This document shows positions 8,064 through 17,289 of a stretch of DNA of 64,000 bases, piece after piece; the stretch's first letter is position 1; every line of letters starts with the position of its first letter. The notes under the pieces are model-generated. The model was not told the origin of the DNA. It did not search any database and saw only the letters and a list, made by a program, of their open reading frames with translations. The DNA lies in contig JANNWG010000074.1 in the NCBI GenBank assembly GCA_031414695.1, positions 57,287 through 121,286 on the forward strand, given 5' to 3'. Origin of the DNA: UKL13-2 sp031414695 (GTDB taxonomy: Bacteria > Pseudomonadota > Gammaproteobacteria > Burkholderiales > Usitatibacteraceae). A program made the position numbers and the translations under genes.

Positions 8064-9398
8064 GTGACCGATCTATTTACATCATCAATCGAGAAAAAAA
8101 CCACCAGCGAAGCACCCCTCGCGGAGCGTTTGCGCCCCACTTCATTGGCCGATGTAATCGGTCAGGACCATTTAACGGGCGAGGGCATGCCGCTCAGTAT
8201 TGCGTTTAACTCAGGTAAGCCGCACTCGATGATTTTGTGGGGCCCGCCGGGTGTGGGTAAGACCACCATTGCGCGCTTGATGGCGAGCGCATTTGAGGCG
8301 GATTTTATTGCGCTGTCGGCGGTGCTATCCGGCGTGAAAGAAATACGCGAATCCATTGAGCGTGCTGAGATAAATCGTAGCAACTTAAATCGTCGCACAA
8401 TTTTATTTGTTGATGAGGTGCATCGGTTTAATAAAAGTCAGCAGGATGCATTTTTGCCGCATGTGGAGTCTGGCTTGGTGACATTCATCGGTGCGACGAC
8501 GGAAAATCCTTCGTTTGAATTAAACAACGCGCTGCTTTCACGCGCGGCGGTATATGTGTTGAAGGCGTTGGATGATGCGGCCTTGGGGGAGATGTTGTCG
8601 CGAGCAGTTTTGAATACTGAATTGGATTCCCGCCTGCGCGGTAATGACGGCAAGGATGCCAAAGCGCGCATCATCAATATGGCCGATGGCGATGGGCGAC
8701 GCTTACTCAACTTAGTTGAGCAACTCGCTACCGCAGCCCAGTCGCAACCTAAATCCGAAATTACCGCTGGATTTGTCGAGCAAGTATTAGCGCGCGCGGC
8801 GAAAAAATTTGATAAAGGTGGGGATAATTTTTACGATCAAATTTCCGCACTGCATAAAAGCGTACGTGGCTCTGACCCAGACGCGTCGCTTTATTGGTTT
8901 TGCCGCATGCTCGATGGTGGCGCTGACCCACGCTATCTCGCACGCCGTTTGATTCGCATGGCAAGTGAAGATATTGGGCTGGCGGATCCACGCGCACTTG
9001 AGATCACGCTCAACGCGGCCGAAGTCTATGAGCGGCTTGGCTCACCTGAAGGCGAGTTGGCACTTGCCGAGGCGGTGATTTATTTGGCGATTGCGGCAAA
9101 ATCAAATGCGGTTTATACCGCCTACAAAGCGGCACGTGCTTTCATCGCCAACGACGAATCGCGCCCCGTGCCGATGCACATTCGTAATGCGCCTACTAAG
9201 CTCATGAAAACACTTGGCATGGGCGATAACTATCGCTACGCGCATGACGAGACAGATGGTTATGCAGCGGGCGAAAACTATTTTCCTGACGGTATGGCAA
9301 AGCCTAATTGGTATCAACCCACAGAGCGCGGACTAGAAGCAAAAATTCATGAAAAACTTGCACGATTGCGTGCTCTTGATTCAAAATATAAGTCATGA
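8064..9398 (+). CDS. rarA: Replication-associated recombination ATPase RarA
   Basis: RarA (MgsA) is a clamp-loader-like AAA+ ATPase that acts at stalled replication forks. The 444 residues contain Walker A GPPGVGKTT near residue 60, Walker B ILFVDEVHRF near 113-122, sensor region TFIGATTENPSFELN, and the C-terminal tetramerisation part (ALHKSVRGSDPDASLYWFCR, ADPRYLARRLIRMASEDIGL). The start is a GTG at 8064. The only unusual point is an in-frame insert DSRLRGNDGK near residues 188-197, encoded by a dRS3-like repeat (8622-8652). It lies after the AAA core, in the region before NMADGDGRRLLNLVEQ. The frame and all motifs stay intact, so the protein is probably active. Confidence 0.95.
   Translation: MTDLFTSSIEKKTTSEAPLAERLRPTSLADVIGQDHLTGEGMPLSIAFNSGKPHSMILWGPPGVGKTTIARLMASAFEADFIALSAVLSGVKEIRESIERAEINRSNLNRRTILFVDEVHRFNKSQQDAFLPHVESGLVTFIGATTENPSFELNNALLSRAAVYVLKALDDAALGEMLSRAVLNTELDSRLRGNDGKDAKARIINMADGDGRRLLNLVEQLATAAQSQPKSEITAGFVEQVLARAAKKFDKGGDNFYDQISALHKSVRGSDPDASLYWFCRMLDGGADPRYLARRLIRMASEDIGLADPRALEITLNAAEVYERLGSPEGELALAEAVIYLAIAAKSNAVYTAYKAARAFIANDESRPVPMHIRNAPTKLMKTLGMGDNYRYAHDETDGYAAGENYFPDGMAKPNWYQPTERGLEAKIHEKLARLRALDSKYKS
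8622..8652 (+). repeat. dRS3-like repeat within rarA
   Basis: The sequence ATTCCCGCCTGCGCGGTAAT (8626-8645) differs by one base from the 20-bp dRS3 consensus ATTCCC-N8-GGGAAT known from Neisseria and similar repeats elsewhere in Proteobacteria. It is translated in frame as DSRLRGNDG, a peptide typical of such repeats read as protein. It is the only copy I see in this window. Confidence 0.8.
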
Positions 9399-9512
9399 AC
9401 ATCGCCATCCTTCTCCGCCGCGCATTTTTTGCCTGTCACGAGGCAAGCCGCTCCTCCTGAGCCTTCGCTTGCGGTCTTGTTTCATCGTTTTTTCTCACAC
9501 CATCCACACATT

Positions 9513-9619
9513 ATTGTCGTTCCGACATAGCCCCTTTTGGGCGACGAGGAATCTCAACATCTTTTGTCGCAGGTAATTGCGATGAGCTTCCTCACAGAAA
9601 ATCTGTTCGGAATGACAAG
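9513..9619. repeat. Repeat with inverted TTGTCGTTCCGACA ends
   Basis: About 105 bp lie between TTGTCGTTCCGACA (9514-9527) and its approximate inverse TGTTCGGAATGACAA (9604-9618), with an internal GAGGAATCT. Short interspersed repeats of this pattern (GTCATTCCGA...GAGGAATCT...TCGGAATGAC) are common in proteobacterial genomes. It fills most of the rarA-serS gap, which otherwise shows no gene. Only one copy is visible here, so the family call rests on general knowledge. Confidence 0.55.
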
Positions 9620-9662
9620 TTTTGAAGATGGCAGTTTTAATTTTTAGTTATAAAAGGTCACC

Positions 9663-10934
9663 ATGTTAGATATACAACTCCTCCGTAAAGATTTACCACA
9701 AGTCGTTAGCGGCCTCGCACGTCGAGGCGTAGCCTTCGACGAGGCGCAATTTCGAACACTCGAAGACACGCGCAAAACGTTGCAAATTCGCACCGAAGAA
9801 TGCCAAGCCAAACGTAACACCATCTCAAAACAAGTCGGCATCTTAAAAGGGAAGGGCGAAGACGCATCTGCATTGATGAATGAAGTCGGCAGCATTGCGG
9901 ATGAACTTAAAGCCAATGAATTAGCGCTTGGTGAGTTACAAATTAAGCTCAATCATTTTTTACGCGTCATCCCGAATATTCCGCGCGACGACGTACCCGC
10001 TGGCAATAACGAAACCGGCAATGTTGAGGTTCGTCAGCACGGTACACCGCGCGTATTTGATTTCACGCCCAAGGACCATACGGATATTGGCGAGGCATTA
10101 GGCGGCATTGATTTTGAAACGGCCACCAAACTCAGCGGCTCGCGATTTTCAGTACTCAAAGGCGGCGTGGCGCGACTACATCGTGCTTTGGCGCAATTTA
10201 TGTTGAATGTACATACCGAAGAACACGGCTACACCGAAGTTTATGTGCCCTACATGGTGGGGCCAGAGTCGGCAGATGGCGTATCGAGCTTGGCGAAATT
10301 CAAAGATGATTTATTCAAAATCGAAGGACGCGATTTGTATTTAATCCCGACCGCCGAATACCCAGTGACCAATTTTGTACGCGACACGATTGTGGACGCA
10401 AAAGATTTGCCGCTAAAATTTGCTTGCCACAGCCCATGCTTTCGCTCAGAAGCTGGCAGCTATGGCAAGGACACGCGTGGCATGATACGTCAGCATCAAT
10501 TCGATAAAGTGGAGATGGTGCAAATCGTCACACCTGACAAATCAACTGAGGCGCATGAAGAGCTCACTGCACATGCCGAGTCAATCTTGCAACGACTCGA
10601 ATTACCTTATCGCACCATGTTGTTATGCACCGGTGACATGGGTTTTTCATCGGCAAAAACGTATGATTTAGAGGTATGGCTACCCGCACAAAATACCTAT
10701 CGCGAAATATCTAGCTGCTCAAATTTTGAAGCCTTTCAAGCGCGTCGCATGATGGCGCGTTTCAAAAATGCAGCAGGCAAAACTGAAATGCTGCATACGA
10801 TAAACGGCTCAGGGTTGGCGGTGGGGCGCACGCTGGTCGCAGTGCTGGAGAATTATCAAAATGCGGATGGATCGGTCTCGATACCATCAGTGTTGCAGCC
10901 TTATATGGGTGGGCTGACAAAGATAGGGGCGTAA
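9663..10934 (+). CDS. serS: Serine--tRNA ligase
   Basis: This class II synthetase charges tRNA-Ser, and tRNA-Sec where present, with serine. The 423 residues match the usual bacterial length. Residues about 30-105 form the long antiparallel coiled-coil arm that grips the tRNA. Motif 2 is present as HSPCFRSEAGSYGKDTRGMI, and motif 3 appears as TINGSGLAVGRTLVAVLENY. The serine-site sequence PTAEYPVTN (TAE) is also present. The ATG at 9663 is preceded by AAAAGGTCACC, an acceptable ribosome-binding site. The gene is flanked by repeats on both sides (9513-9619 and 11014-11331) and seems to be transcribed alone. Nothing abnormal is visible. Confidence 0.98.
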   Translation: MLDIQLLRKDLPQVVSGLARRGVAFDEAQFRTLEDTRKTLQIRTEECQAKRNTISKQVGILKGKGEDASALMNEVGSIADELKANELALGELQIKLNHFLRVIPNIPRDDVPAGNNETGNVEVRQHGTPRVFDFTPKDHTDIGEALGGIDFETATKLSGSRFSVLKGGVARLHRALAQFMLNVHTEEHGYTEVYVPYMVGPESADGVSSLAKFKDDLFKIEGRDLYLIPTAEYPVTNFVRDTIVDAKDLPLKFACHSPCFRSEAGSYGKDTRGMIRQHQFDKVEMVQIVTPDKSTEAHEELTAHAESILQRLELPYRTMLLCTGDMGFSSAKTYDLEVWLPAQNTYREISSCSNFEAFQARRMMARFKNAAGKTEMLHTINGSGLAVGRTLVAVLENYQNADGSVSIPSVLQPYMGGLTKIGA

Positions 10935-11013
10935 TTAATTATCTTGTTATTTCAACAGAGATTGCTAATACCGTTATTAAAATAAACGTTCTTAAAGTTG
11001 ATTAGTTTGTATT

Positions 11014-11220
11014 GAACGCAATCCCTCCCAACCTCCCTTTTTCAAAGGGAGGAGCCGATTTGTGGATGGTGTGGATTTTATAGTTTGTTATCTGTTATTT
11101 GTTTTTGAGAGAACAACGCATTTGTGCGCCACTTCGCAAGTAAATCAAAGCGCAATTGCCCAAACAACTACAGCAAGGCTGCTCCCTTTGAAAAAGGGAG
11201 GTCGGGAGGGATTGCGTTCG
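11014..11220. repeat. Pair of inverted CCTCCCTTT repeats, copy 2
   Basis: The arms at 11014-11055 and 11178-11220 repeat the arrangement of 218-370. Outer ends are GAACGCAATCCCTCCC and its complement, with an inner hairpin CCTCCCTTT-TTC-AAAGGGAGG in each arm. The 122-bp spacer is longer than in copy 1 and I see no clear similarity to it. It lies 79 bp after serS and fills most of the gap to mltF. Confidence 0.8.
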
Positions 11221-11244
11221 TTAAGCGCCTAGCTTTAATGGTGC

Positions 11245-11331
11245 CGTAGGTTGGTCTAATACTTTAAAAAGCCCAACATTGCCTGTGCAAATAAGAGCGT
11301 TGCTGGGCAAACAACTCTTGCCCAACCTACG
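11245..11331. repeat. MITE-like repeat with CGTAGGTTGG ends
   Basis: CGTAGGTTGG (11246-11255) and CCAACCTACG (11322-11331) are perfect inverse ends around 66 bp. An inner pair GCCCAACA / TTGCTGGGC can also fold. Short elements with GTAGGTTGG termini are familiar from proteobacterial genomes. It stops 4 bp before the mltF stop codon, so it may form that gene's 3' hairpin. Single copy in this window. Confidence 0.65.
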
Positions 11332-11335
11332 CACA

Positions 11336-12817
11336 TCAATTCTTCTTCAACCGCTTCTTCTCAAACGCTTCTGCGGCCTCATCTAAAAATGACGTTTCAC
11401 GTTTGTCATCTAGCGGCTTTTCTAATCGTGTCAGCATATCGGTGTAATTACGAATATTCTCAACAAATTGCACGGCTTCATTGCCGCGGCAATAACCGTG
11501 TTTGAGGGTTTCAAAAATGATGGGGTCGGTAAGCTTGGGGTATGCTTTGCGGACATCTAGCCATGTATCGGCGTTCAAGCCTAATCTTGCCGTTAATATT
11601 CGCGCATCTTCTAAGTGCCCATAGCCTTGGTTATAAGCGGCGAGCGCCAGCCAGGTGCGATCTGGCTCGACAATACGAGTAGGAACGGTATCGCGTAGCA
11701 GCGCGATATATTCAGCGCCGCCAATGATGGATTCACGCGCGTCCAATCGATTTTTAACTTTCATTCGGTCAGCGGTATCTTCGGTCAACATCATGAGTCC
11801 GCGCACACCTGTGGGCGAGGTGGCTAGTGGGTCCCAGTGTGACTCTTGATAGCCAACGGAAGCGATGATTCGCCAATCGATGCCAGTTAAGCGTTGCGCT
11901 TCATGAAAATAATCGCGATACTTTGGTAGCTCTGTTTGGATTTTGCCAAGCATGGCTTCGGTATCAATTGGCTGGATACGGTTCACGTGGCCATAGTATT
12001 GGTCCATCAAGCGATTGAGAGCGCCGTTGGTGCGGATTTTTTCAAAAAAACGCACGCTTGATTGTTGTAGATCATGATCCGCCGCGTTCGAAAATGCCCA
12101 TGCCACTTTTGTCTCACGCCCCACATTAAACGCAGCACTTAAATCGGCGTGTAGCCGACGACTGATTGCAAATGCATTTGCATCAATCAGTGCAATGTCA
12201 GCGCGATTGTTGTCAATCGATTTAAGCAAATCATCTGATGTGGCTTCATGGGGCAAGACTTCCAGTGCTAAGGTTGGATTAGCACCCGTTAAGTCACGTG
12301 CAATATCGTGTGCAGGTGTTTCGGCAATGACCACCATTTTGCGGCCACCAATATCAGCGCTATGCTTCGGGCGTTTATCGGCAGTGCGATAGATGAGCTG
12401 GTACTGAATCGTTTTGTAGGCGGGACTAAACGCAAATTGTTGTCGCAATTGGGGCGAAGGCGAAAGCCCTGCCGCCGCGATATGGGCGCGATTCGCATTG
12501 AGCAATTGAAGCAGCTTAGCGTAGCTTGATACCACTTTGAAATTAAGCGTGACGCCGAGCTCTTTTGCAAAAAGTGTGGCGAGATCGTGCTCAAAACCAG
12601 TTTCACTTTCCTCATCCGTTGCGCCAGATTTTGGAATTGCTTGTGCGGTGGTGGGACCGCGCACGGTCAGCACGATAAGCTCGCCCGTTTGACGTGGCGC
12701 ACCGATAGGCGCGGCGAGCCAATTCGGTGCGAAATCAGTTTTGCGAACACCTAATCCCACAAACAATAATGTAGTGATGACGGCGATAGCAACGAAGATG
12801 GCAAAGCGCGCTTTCAT
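11336..12817 (-). CDS. mltF: Membrane-bound lytic transglycosylase F
   Basis: MltF cleaves the MurNAc-GlcNAc bond of peptidoglycan with 1,6-anhydro ring formation, at the periplasmic side of the cell envelope. The 493 residues are close to E. coli MltF (518). A hydrophobic N-terminus (ARFAIFVAIAVITTLLFVG) anchors or exports it. A solute-binding-protein-3 domain follows (about 45-275), and the SLT catalytic domain begins near residue 300. The catalytic glutamate lies in ASVGYQESHWDPLATSPTGV, followed by RGLMMLTEDTA and the AAYNQGYGHLEDAR motif. It is monocistronic and divergent from ispD. A lysine-rich C-terminus (EKKRLKKN) is not essential to the family. The fold order argues strongly against a plain amino-acid-binding protein. 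Confidence 0.95.
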   Translation of the reverse strand: MKARFAIFVAIAVITTLLFVGLGVRKTDFAPNWLAAPIGAPRQTGELIVLTVRGPTTAQAIPKSGATDEESETGFEHDLATLFAKELGVTLNFKVVSSYAKLLQLLNANRAHIAAAGLSPSPQLRQQFAFSPAYKTIQYQLIYRTADKRPKHSADIGGRKMVVIAETPAHDIARDLTGANPTLALEVLPHEATSDDLLKSIDNNRADIALIDANAFAISRRLHADLSAAFNVGRETKVAWAFSNAADHDLQQSSVRFFEKIRTNGALNRLMDQYYGHVNRIQPIDTEAMLGKIQTELPKYRDYFHEAQRLTGIDWRIIASVGYQESHWDPLATSPTGVRGLMMLTEDTADRMKVKNRLDARESIIGGAEYIALLRDTVPTRIVEPDRTWLALAAYNQGYGHLEDARILTARLGLNADTWLDVRKAYPKLTDPIIFETLKHGYCRGNEAVQFVENIRNYTDMLTRLEKPLDDKRETSFLDEAAEAFEKKRLKKN

Positions 12818-12915
12818 GAGTCAAGTTTAATCGGTTAACGTGTCTTTCGCGATGACCTATTTCACATAGCTGAGTGCGATAATATTGACTTAATTTAGAA
12901 ACTAAAAATCAAAAA

Positions 12916-13632
12916 ATGTCTGATTCTGCAAGCGCGCCACCCAAAATCGTCGCCATTATTCCCGCTGCAGGCAGTGGTACACGCATGGGCGAGGCACTGC
13001 CCAAGCAATACATGGCGATAAACGGCATGCCCATGATTTTTCATACGCTTCGGGTCTTTGCGCAGATTAAGCGTATTGAACAAATTATTGTTGTTGTGTC
13101 AGAGGACGATACGCATTGGACATCACTCTTTGCTGAGTTTGGCAATAACATCAAATCAAAAGTGAACGTACACCGTGTTGGTGGCGTCACCCGTGCACTA
13201 AGCGTGCTCAACGGTTTGCACGAATTGTCGGATACATACCACACACATGATTGGGTACTAGTCCATGATGCGGCACGACCATGCATTAGTCCATTATTGA
13301 TTGAGCAATTTTTAGACACGCTTACCGATGAAAAAATCGGCGGATTACTTGCATTGCCAGTGGCAGATACCATTAAGCAAAGTAATATTGAAGGGCAGGT
13401 TGAACGCACCGTCTCTCGTAATAACCTGTGGCGTGCGCAAACGCCACAAATGTTTCGCTACCACCTGCTTATCGAAGCGCTCGCCCGCATGCCAAGCGCG
13501 ACTGATGAAAGTGAAGCAATTGAGGCGCTCGGGCATAAACCAAAACTGGTGATGGGTGATAGTGCAAATTTGAAAGTGACCTATGCGACTGATTTGAAAA
13601 TAGCAGAAGTTTTGTTGGGGAATGGGGCGTGA
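12916..13632 (+). CDS. ispD: 2-C-methyl-D-erythritol 4-phosphate cytidylyltransferase
   Basis: IspD joins CTP to methylerythritol phosphate, the third step of the MEP isoprenoid pathway. The 238 residues are normal. The nucleotide-binding start is AIIPAAGSGTRMGEALPKQY with the key Arg and Lys, and the family signature LVHDAARPCIS is intact near residue 115. ATG at 12916. It is followed by ispF 58 bp downstream, the usual partner, so the two probably share a transcript. The Asp/Thr-rich C-terminal region (PSATDESEAIEALG, then LKVTYATDLKIAE) is the usual dimer arm and end. No irregularity seen. Confidence 0.97.
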   Translation: MSDSASAPPKIVAIIPAAGSGTRMGEALPKQYMAINGMPMIFHTLRVFAQIKRIEQIIVVVSEDDTHWTSLFAEFGNNIKSKVNVHRVGGVTRALSVLNGLHELSDTYHTHDWVLVHDAARPCISPLLIEQFLDTLTDEKIGGLLALPVADTIKQSNIEGQVERTVSRNNLWRAQTPQMFRYHLLIEALARMPSATDESEAIEALGHKPKLVMGDSANLKVTYATDLKIAEVLLGNGA

Positions 13633-13690
13633 AGGGTGAATCACAACAGCAACCGAAGATATATTTTTTGAAAAAAACGGAAATACCAAC

Positions 13691-14176
13691 ATGACACCAA
13701 AAATTAAAATCGGCCACGGCGTTGATGTTCACCAATTAGTTACGGGGCGACGCTTAATCATCGGCGGCGTCGATATTCCCTATGAGCGCGGCCTCCTCGG
13801 GCATTCGGACGCAGATGTATTGCTGCACGCCATCGCAGATGCATTGTTGGGTGCTGCGGCGTTGGGAGATATCGGTAAACATTTCCCAGATAGCGACGCA
13901 CGCTATAAAGGTATCGACAGTCGTCAATTACTGCGCCATGTGGTGAGCTTGATTAAAACAAAAGGCTACGCAATTAGTAATATTGACGCCACCATCATCG
14001 CCCAAGCGCCACGTATGGCACCGCATATTGAACTCATGCGTACCAATATCGCTGAAGATACAAATCTTGAACTAGACGACGTCAATGTAAAAGCCACCAC
14101 CACTGAGCAGCTTGGTTTTACGGGGCGAGGGGAGGGTATCGCGGCGGAATCGGTTTGTTTGATTTATCGCATTTAG
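13691..14176 (+). CDS. ispF: 2-C-methyl-D-erythritol 2,4-cyclodiphosphate synthase
   Basis: IspF closes CDP-methylerythritol phosphate to the cyclodiphosphate in the MEP pathway. Its 161 residues match the trimeric enzyme. The metal-binding Asp and His are in HGVDVHQL near residues 9-16 and the second His in LLGHSDADVLLHA. The C-terminal motif KATTTEQLGFTGRGEGIAA is complete. The ATG at 13691 begins MTPKIKIGHG. It follows ispD closely, and a strong hairpin terminator lies 20 bp after the stop, closing the operon. Confidence 0.98.
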   Translation: MTPKIKIGHGVDVHQLVTGRRLIIGGVDIPYERGLLGHSDADVLLHAIADALLGAAALGDIGKHFPDSDARYKGIDSRQLLRHVVSLIKTKGYAISNIDATIIAQAPRMAPHIELMRTNIAEDTNLELDDVNVKATTTEQLGFTGRGEGIAAESVCLIYRI

Positions 14177-14195
14177 TACTATCCACCTACAAACT

Positions 14196-14227
14196 AAAAC
14201 GGCTCGTCATTGCTGACGAGCCGTTTT
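14196..14227. terminator. Bidirectional terminator between ispF and the TonB receptor gene
   Basis: A 14-bp stem AAAACGGCTCGTCA pairs with TGACGAGCCGTTTT around a 4-base loop, with A- and T-rich ends on either side. It lies between convergent genes and can serve both strands. Confidence 0.85.
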
Positions 14228-14247
14228 AATTTGCGAAGATAAGTGGC

Positions 14248-17200
14248 TTAGAACTTATAACGTAATGTCACGTAATACTGACGGCCTGATGCATCTAATT
14301 TTTGCTGTTCATCTTCGCTGTAACGATAGGTCGCACGGGTTGGATTAAGTAAATTAGTTGCATCAAAGGCAAAACGTAAATCCTTAGTCAGGTTGTAATT
14401 AAATGAGAACGCCACGTTAGATACGGGTGCAGCCCACGTAAGAGCCGTAGGTTGTACAACCCCTAAGATAGTGCTGTTAGATTGGCTATTAGCAGTTGGG
14501 CCAGGTGCGGTGGTGCTGGCAACATAGCGATCACGATAGTTATAAACCAAGCGCGCGCTCATATCGTCATTTTCAAAATACAAGCCAAGATTCATCGCTT
14601 TATCAGATGCACCAGTCATTGGCCGGCCATCTTCAACCTTCGTGCGGGCTCTGCTGAAATTGCTTGTGACACCAAAGCCCCATGCGATTGGGCGTTCAAA
14701 TATTAATTCCACGCCTTCAATTTTCGCGCCTTGCTGTGAGGACGAGTTAATAAAGAATGGCTTAATCACATTGTCAGATGGATCTAGTAAGTCAATGGTT
14801 TCGCCCTGACGAATTGCGCCTGTTTTTACGTAACCATCAATGTTAGATTTGAATACATTGACCGACAGTATTGAGCGACGTGCAAAGTACCATGCCAGTG
14901 ACAAATCATAATTGTCTGCATACAGTGGCTTTAAGTTTGGGTTAGGCCCTGTGACCGTACAACCAGCAGCAGTACAGCTAGGCGCACCGAAACCTGAACC
15001 TAATAGGTTGTAATTTTGACGACCAATAGTTTTGCTGGCGCCAAAACGCGCGATCAAGTTTTTAGCCACTTCAAAGCGTAAATTCATGCTTGGCAGCACA
15101 TCGTTAAAGGTACGCTCGGTCGGCACTTTGTAATAAATGGTGCCTGCTAACGGGTTAAACGGTAGGCCGTCGTAATAAATCAGCGGTGAACTTGCGGCGG
15201 TATTAATCGCGTTTGGAAATGATGCACACGGCACAACAGGCGCGCCTGGCTCAATTAATGTGCAACGTCCTGCTGGCACAGGGTTCACGATTTGTGCGTT
15301 GATTCTAGTTTGCACAAAACGTAGACCGACGTTACCAGACCATTTATCGCCATCAAGGTTTTGCATTAAATAGGCGGAGGTTTGACGCTCACGCATATCA
15401 ATTTCATTAACTACGCGACGCTCAAAGGCTTCGCTGGTCGGTTTTAATTGCGTGGCAATGAATGCGCGAAGTGTTTCGGGGTTGAGAAAAAAACCACCGT
15501 TATCCCAGCCACCGCCGCCAAGTCCACTACCGAAATCACTTGGATAATTTTGATATCCAGTACCCGGAGGCGTAGGCAATGCTGAACCGCGACGCATTGG
15601 TCCATTTCGTGTGGCAATACGATCGTGGTCAGCAAAACGGTAGCCTGCTTCTAGCGTAGTGAGTACCCCTTTCATGACGTTGTAAGTTGCATCAATTGCA
15701 TAGCTGGTTTCTTTGTCGATCGTTAAATTACCCGCAGCGCCATAGCTTACTAAACGATAGCCTGTGCCATCAGGATTTAAGCCTGGCTGGTTAGAACCAG
15801 AATTAAAATAGCTTGAAAATGGTGCGCTGTTAAGATCGCCCAAACGATACGACACCCCCGTGCCATAACGGGCAAACGTCGCACCTTGGTCTAATTTGGT
15901 TTCGCCTTCGCCTTTAGTCGTGCTAAAGAGCACCTTAATGAGTAAGTCATCGTTTACGCGCCATTTGGCATCAAGATCAATAAAGCCGCTAGTGGCGCGA
16001 GCCCCATCACGGTAAAAACCTTCCGAGTTTCCGATGTATTGCGGTGTTGTGCCAGCGGGGTAAACAATGTCGGCACTTTGTAATACACGTAGCGGGAAGC
16101 CATATGTGCTGGTGGTATTGATAATCACTGGATTGCGAATCTGCGCATAAACACGACGACCATTTGAGCTATTCGGCGTAGTGCCGCCTGTTGGGTCACC
16201 ATACCCTAACAACATGCTATACATCGCGCCGGATGTAAGGCGACCATAATTGTTGGCGCCCATTTCAGAATTAAACGCGGTTAGCGTTAAATCAAGTCCG
16301 TTCATAGGACGCCACTGCGCCGCAAACATGCCACCTTTACGGTCGCGTACACTTTCGACGAACTCGGAACTCATGCTGCCTGGCATCCTTACGCCGTTTA
16401 GGTCTGCCGCGCGTAAGCCCGTGCCCGCAAGAGAGGCGTCTGTAATCCCTAACATGGTGGCGGTATTGAGTTCGCCCCAGCCGCTGTTAACACCATAGGC
16501 AAAGCGCGATACCGAATCACGACGCATAAAGCGCTTTTCAGCAAATATTTGACCGATAAAACCGAGTGTATTGGTGTCATTTTTCCAATTGAAGCTCGCG
16601 TTGAGTTGATGCGACCATTTATCTGGTAAATCTGAATAGACTCCACCTGCGGTGACCACACCGCCAAAGCCTTTTTTCTCATCCAGCGGTTTACGCGTGG
16701 TGACATTAATGGTGCCAGCTAAGCCGCCATCAACAATATTAGCCTGCGAGGATTTATAAACCTGCGCTTGATTTAAGACGGATGAGGGCATCAAGCTCAA
16801 ACTAGTGCTGCGGCTTGAGGAGAACTGATCTGAAACATACCAATCGCCGCCACTCACCGTATGGCCATTAAACAAAATCAAGCTCATGTCTGGGTTGGTG
16901 CCGCGAATAGAGACTTTTTCGGCTTCATCGTAATCAGTACGTACCGCGACACCGGCTAAGCGCTGCAGCGAATCCGCTAAGTTTTTATCGGGCATCTTGC
17001 CGACATCCTCAGCTGTAATTACTTCAATATTGGCGCTTGCATCGCGTTTTACGTCGAGAGATTTTTCCAGCGATGCGCGAATACCAGTCACGACAATAGT
17101 TTCTGCATTAGCCGCCGCTTTGGCGTCAGCTGCTTTTTTGGCATCCGCTGCCTTTTTATCATCGGCTTGTGTTGGGGTAGCGGGCGTCACTGGTGTTACT

Positions 17201-17289
17201 GGTGCGGTTTGTGCTGTTGCGCTCGACAATGCTAGTGCGTTTAACGCAATAGTAATCGCCGCGACGAGTGGCTTAACGTGATGTTGCAT
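14248..17289 (-). CDS. TonB-dependent outer-membrane receptor (TIGR01782-like)
   Basis: This 1013-residue outer-membrane receptor should import a large ligand using TonB energy. A signal peptide (MQHHVKPLVAAITIALNALA, ending near LSSATAQ) is followed by a low-complexity linker with KKAADAKKAADAKAAANAE and then the TonB box-like ETIVVTG. The plug domain has NLADSLQRLAGVAVRTDYDE, VSIRGTNPDMSLILFNG and GGLAGTINVTTRKPLD. The beta-barrel ends in YYVTLRYKF, with the terminal aromatic expected of outer-membrane proteins. This organisation resembles the Xanthomonas/Caulobacter-type receptors, which are often tied to sugars or other organic nutrients. That link is family knowledge and the ligand here is unknown. 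No transporter or hydrolase neighbours hint at it. Confidence 0.92.
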   Translation of the reverse strand: MQHHVKPLVAAITIALNALALSSATAQTAPVTPVTPATPTQADDKKAADAKKAADAKAAANAETIVVTGIRASLEKSLDVKRDASANIEVITAEDVGKMPDKNLADSLQRLAGVAVRTDYDEAEKVSIRGTNPDMSLILFNGHTVSGGDWYVSDQFSSSRSTSLSLMPSSVLNQAQVYKSSQANIVDGGLAGTINVTTRKPLDEKKGFGGVVTAGGVYSDLPDKWSHQLNASFNWKNDTNTLGFIGQIFAEKRFMRRDSVSRFAYGVNSGWGELNTATMLGITDASLAGTGLRAADLNGVRMPGSMSSEFVESVRDRKGGMFAAQWRPMNGLDLTLTAFNSEMGANNYGRLTSGAMYSMLLGYGDPTGGTTPNSSNGRRVYAQIRNPVIINTTSTYGFPLRVLQSADIVYPAGTTPQYIGNSEGFYRDGARATSGFIDLDAKWRVNDDLLIKVLFSTTKGEGETKLDQGATFARYGTGVSYRLGDLNSAPFSSYFNSGSNQPGLNPDGTGYRLVSYGAAGNLTIDKETSYAIDATYNVMKGVLTTLEAGYRFADHDRIATRNGPMRRGSALPTPPGTGYQNYPSDFGSGLGGGGWDNGGFFLNPETLRAFIATQLKPTSEAFERRVVNEIDMRERQTSAYLMQNLDGDKWSGNVGLRFVQTRINAQIVNPVPAGRCTLIEPGAPVVPCASFPNAINTAASSPLIYYDGLPFNPLAGTIYYKVPTERTFNDVLPSMNLRFEVAKNLIARFGASKTIGRQNYNLLGSGFGAPSCTAAGCTVTGPNPNLKPLYADNYDLSLAWYFARRSILSVNVFKSNIDGYVKTGAIRQGETIDLLDPSDNVIKPFFINSSSQQGAKIEGVELIFERPIAWGFGVTSNFSRARTKVEDGRPMTGASDKAMNLGLYFENDDMSARLVYNYRDRYVASTTAPGPTANSQSNSTILGVVQPTALTWAAPVSNVAFSFNYNLTKDLRFAFDATNLLNPTRATYRYSEDEQQKLDASGRQYYVTLRYKF

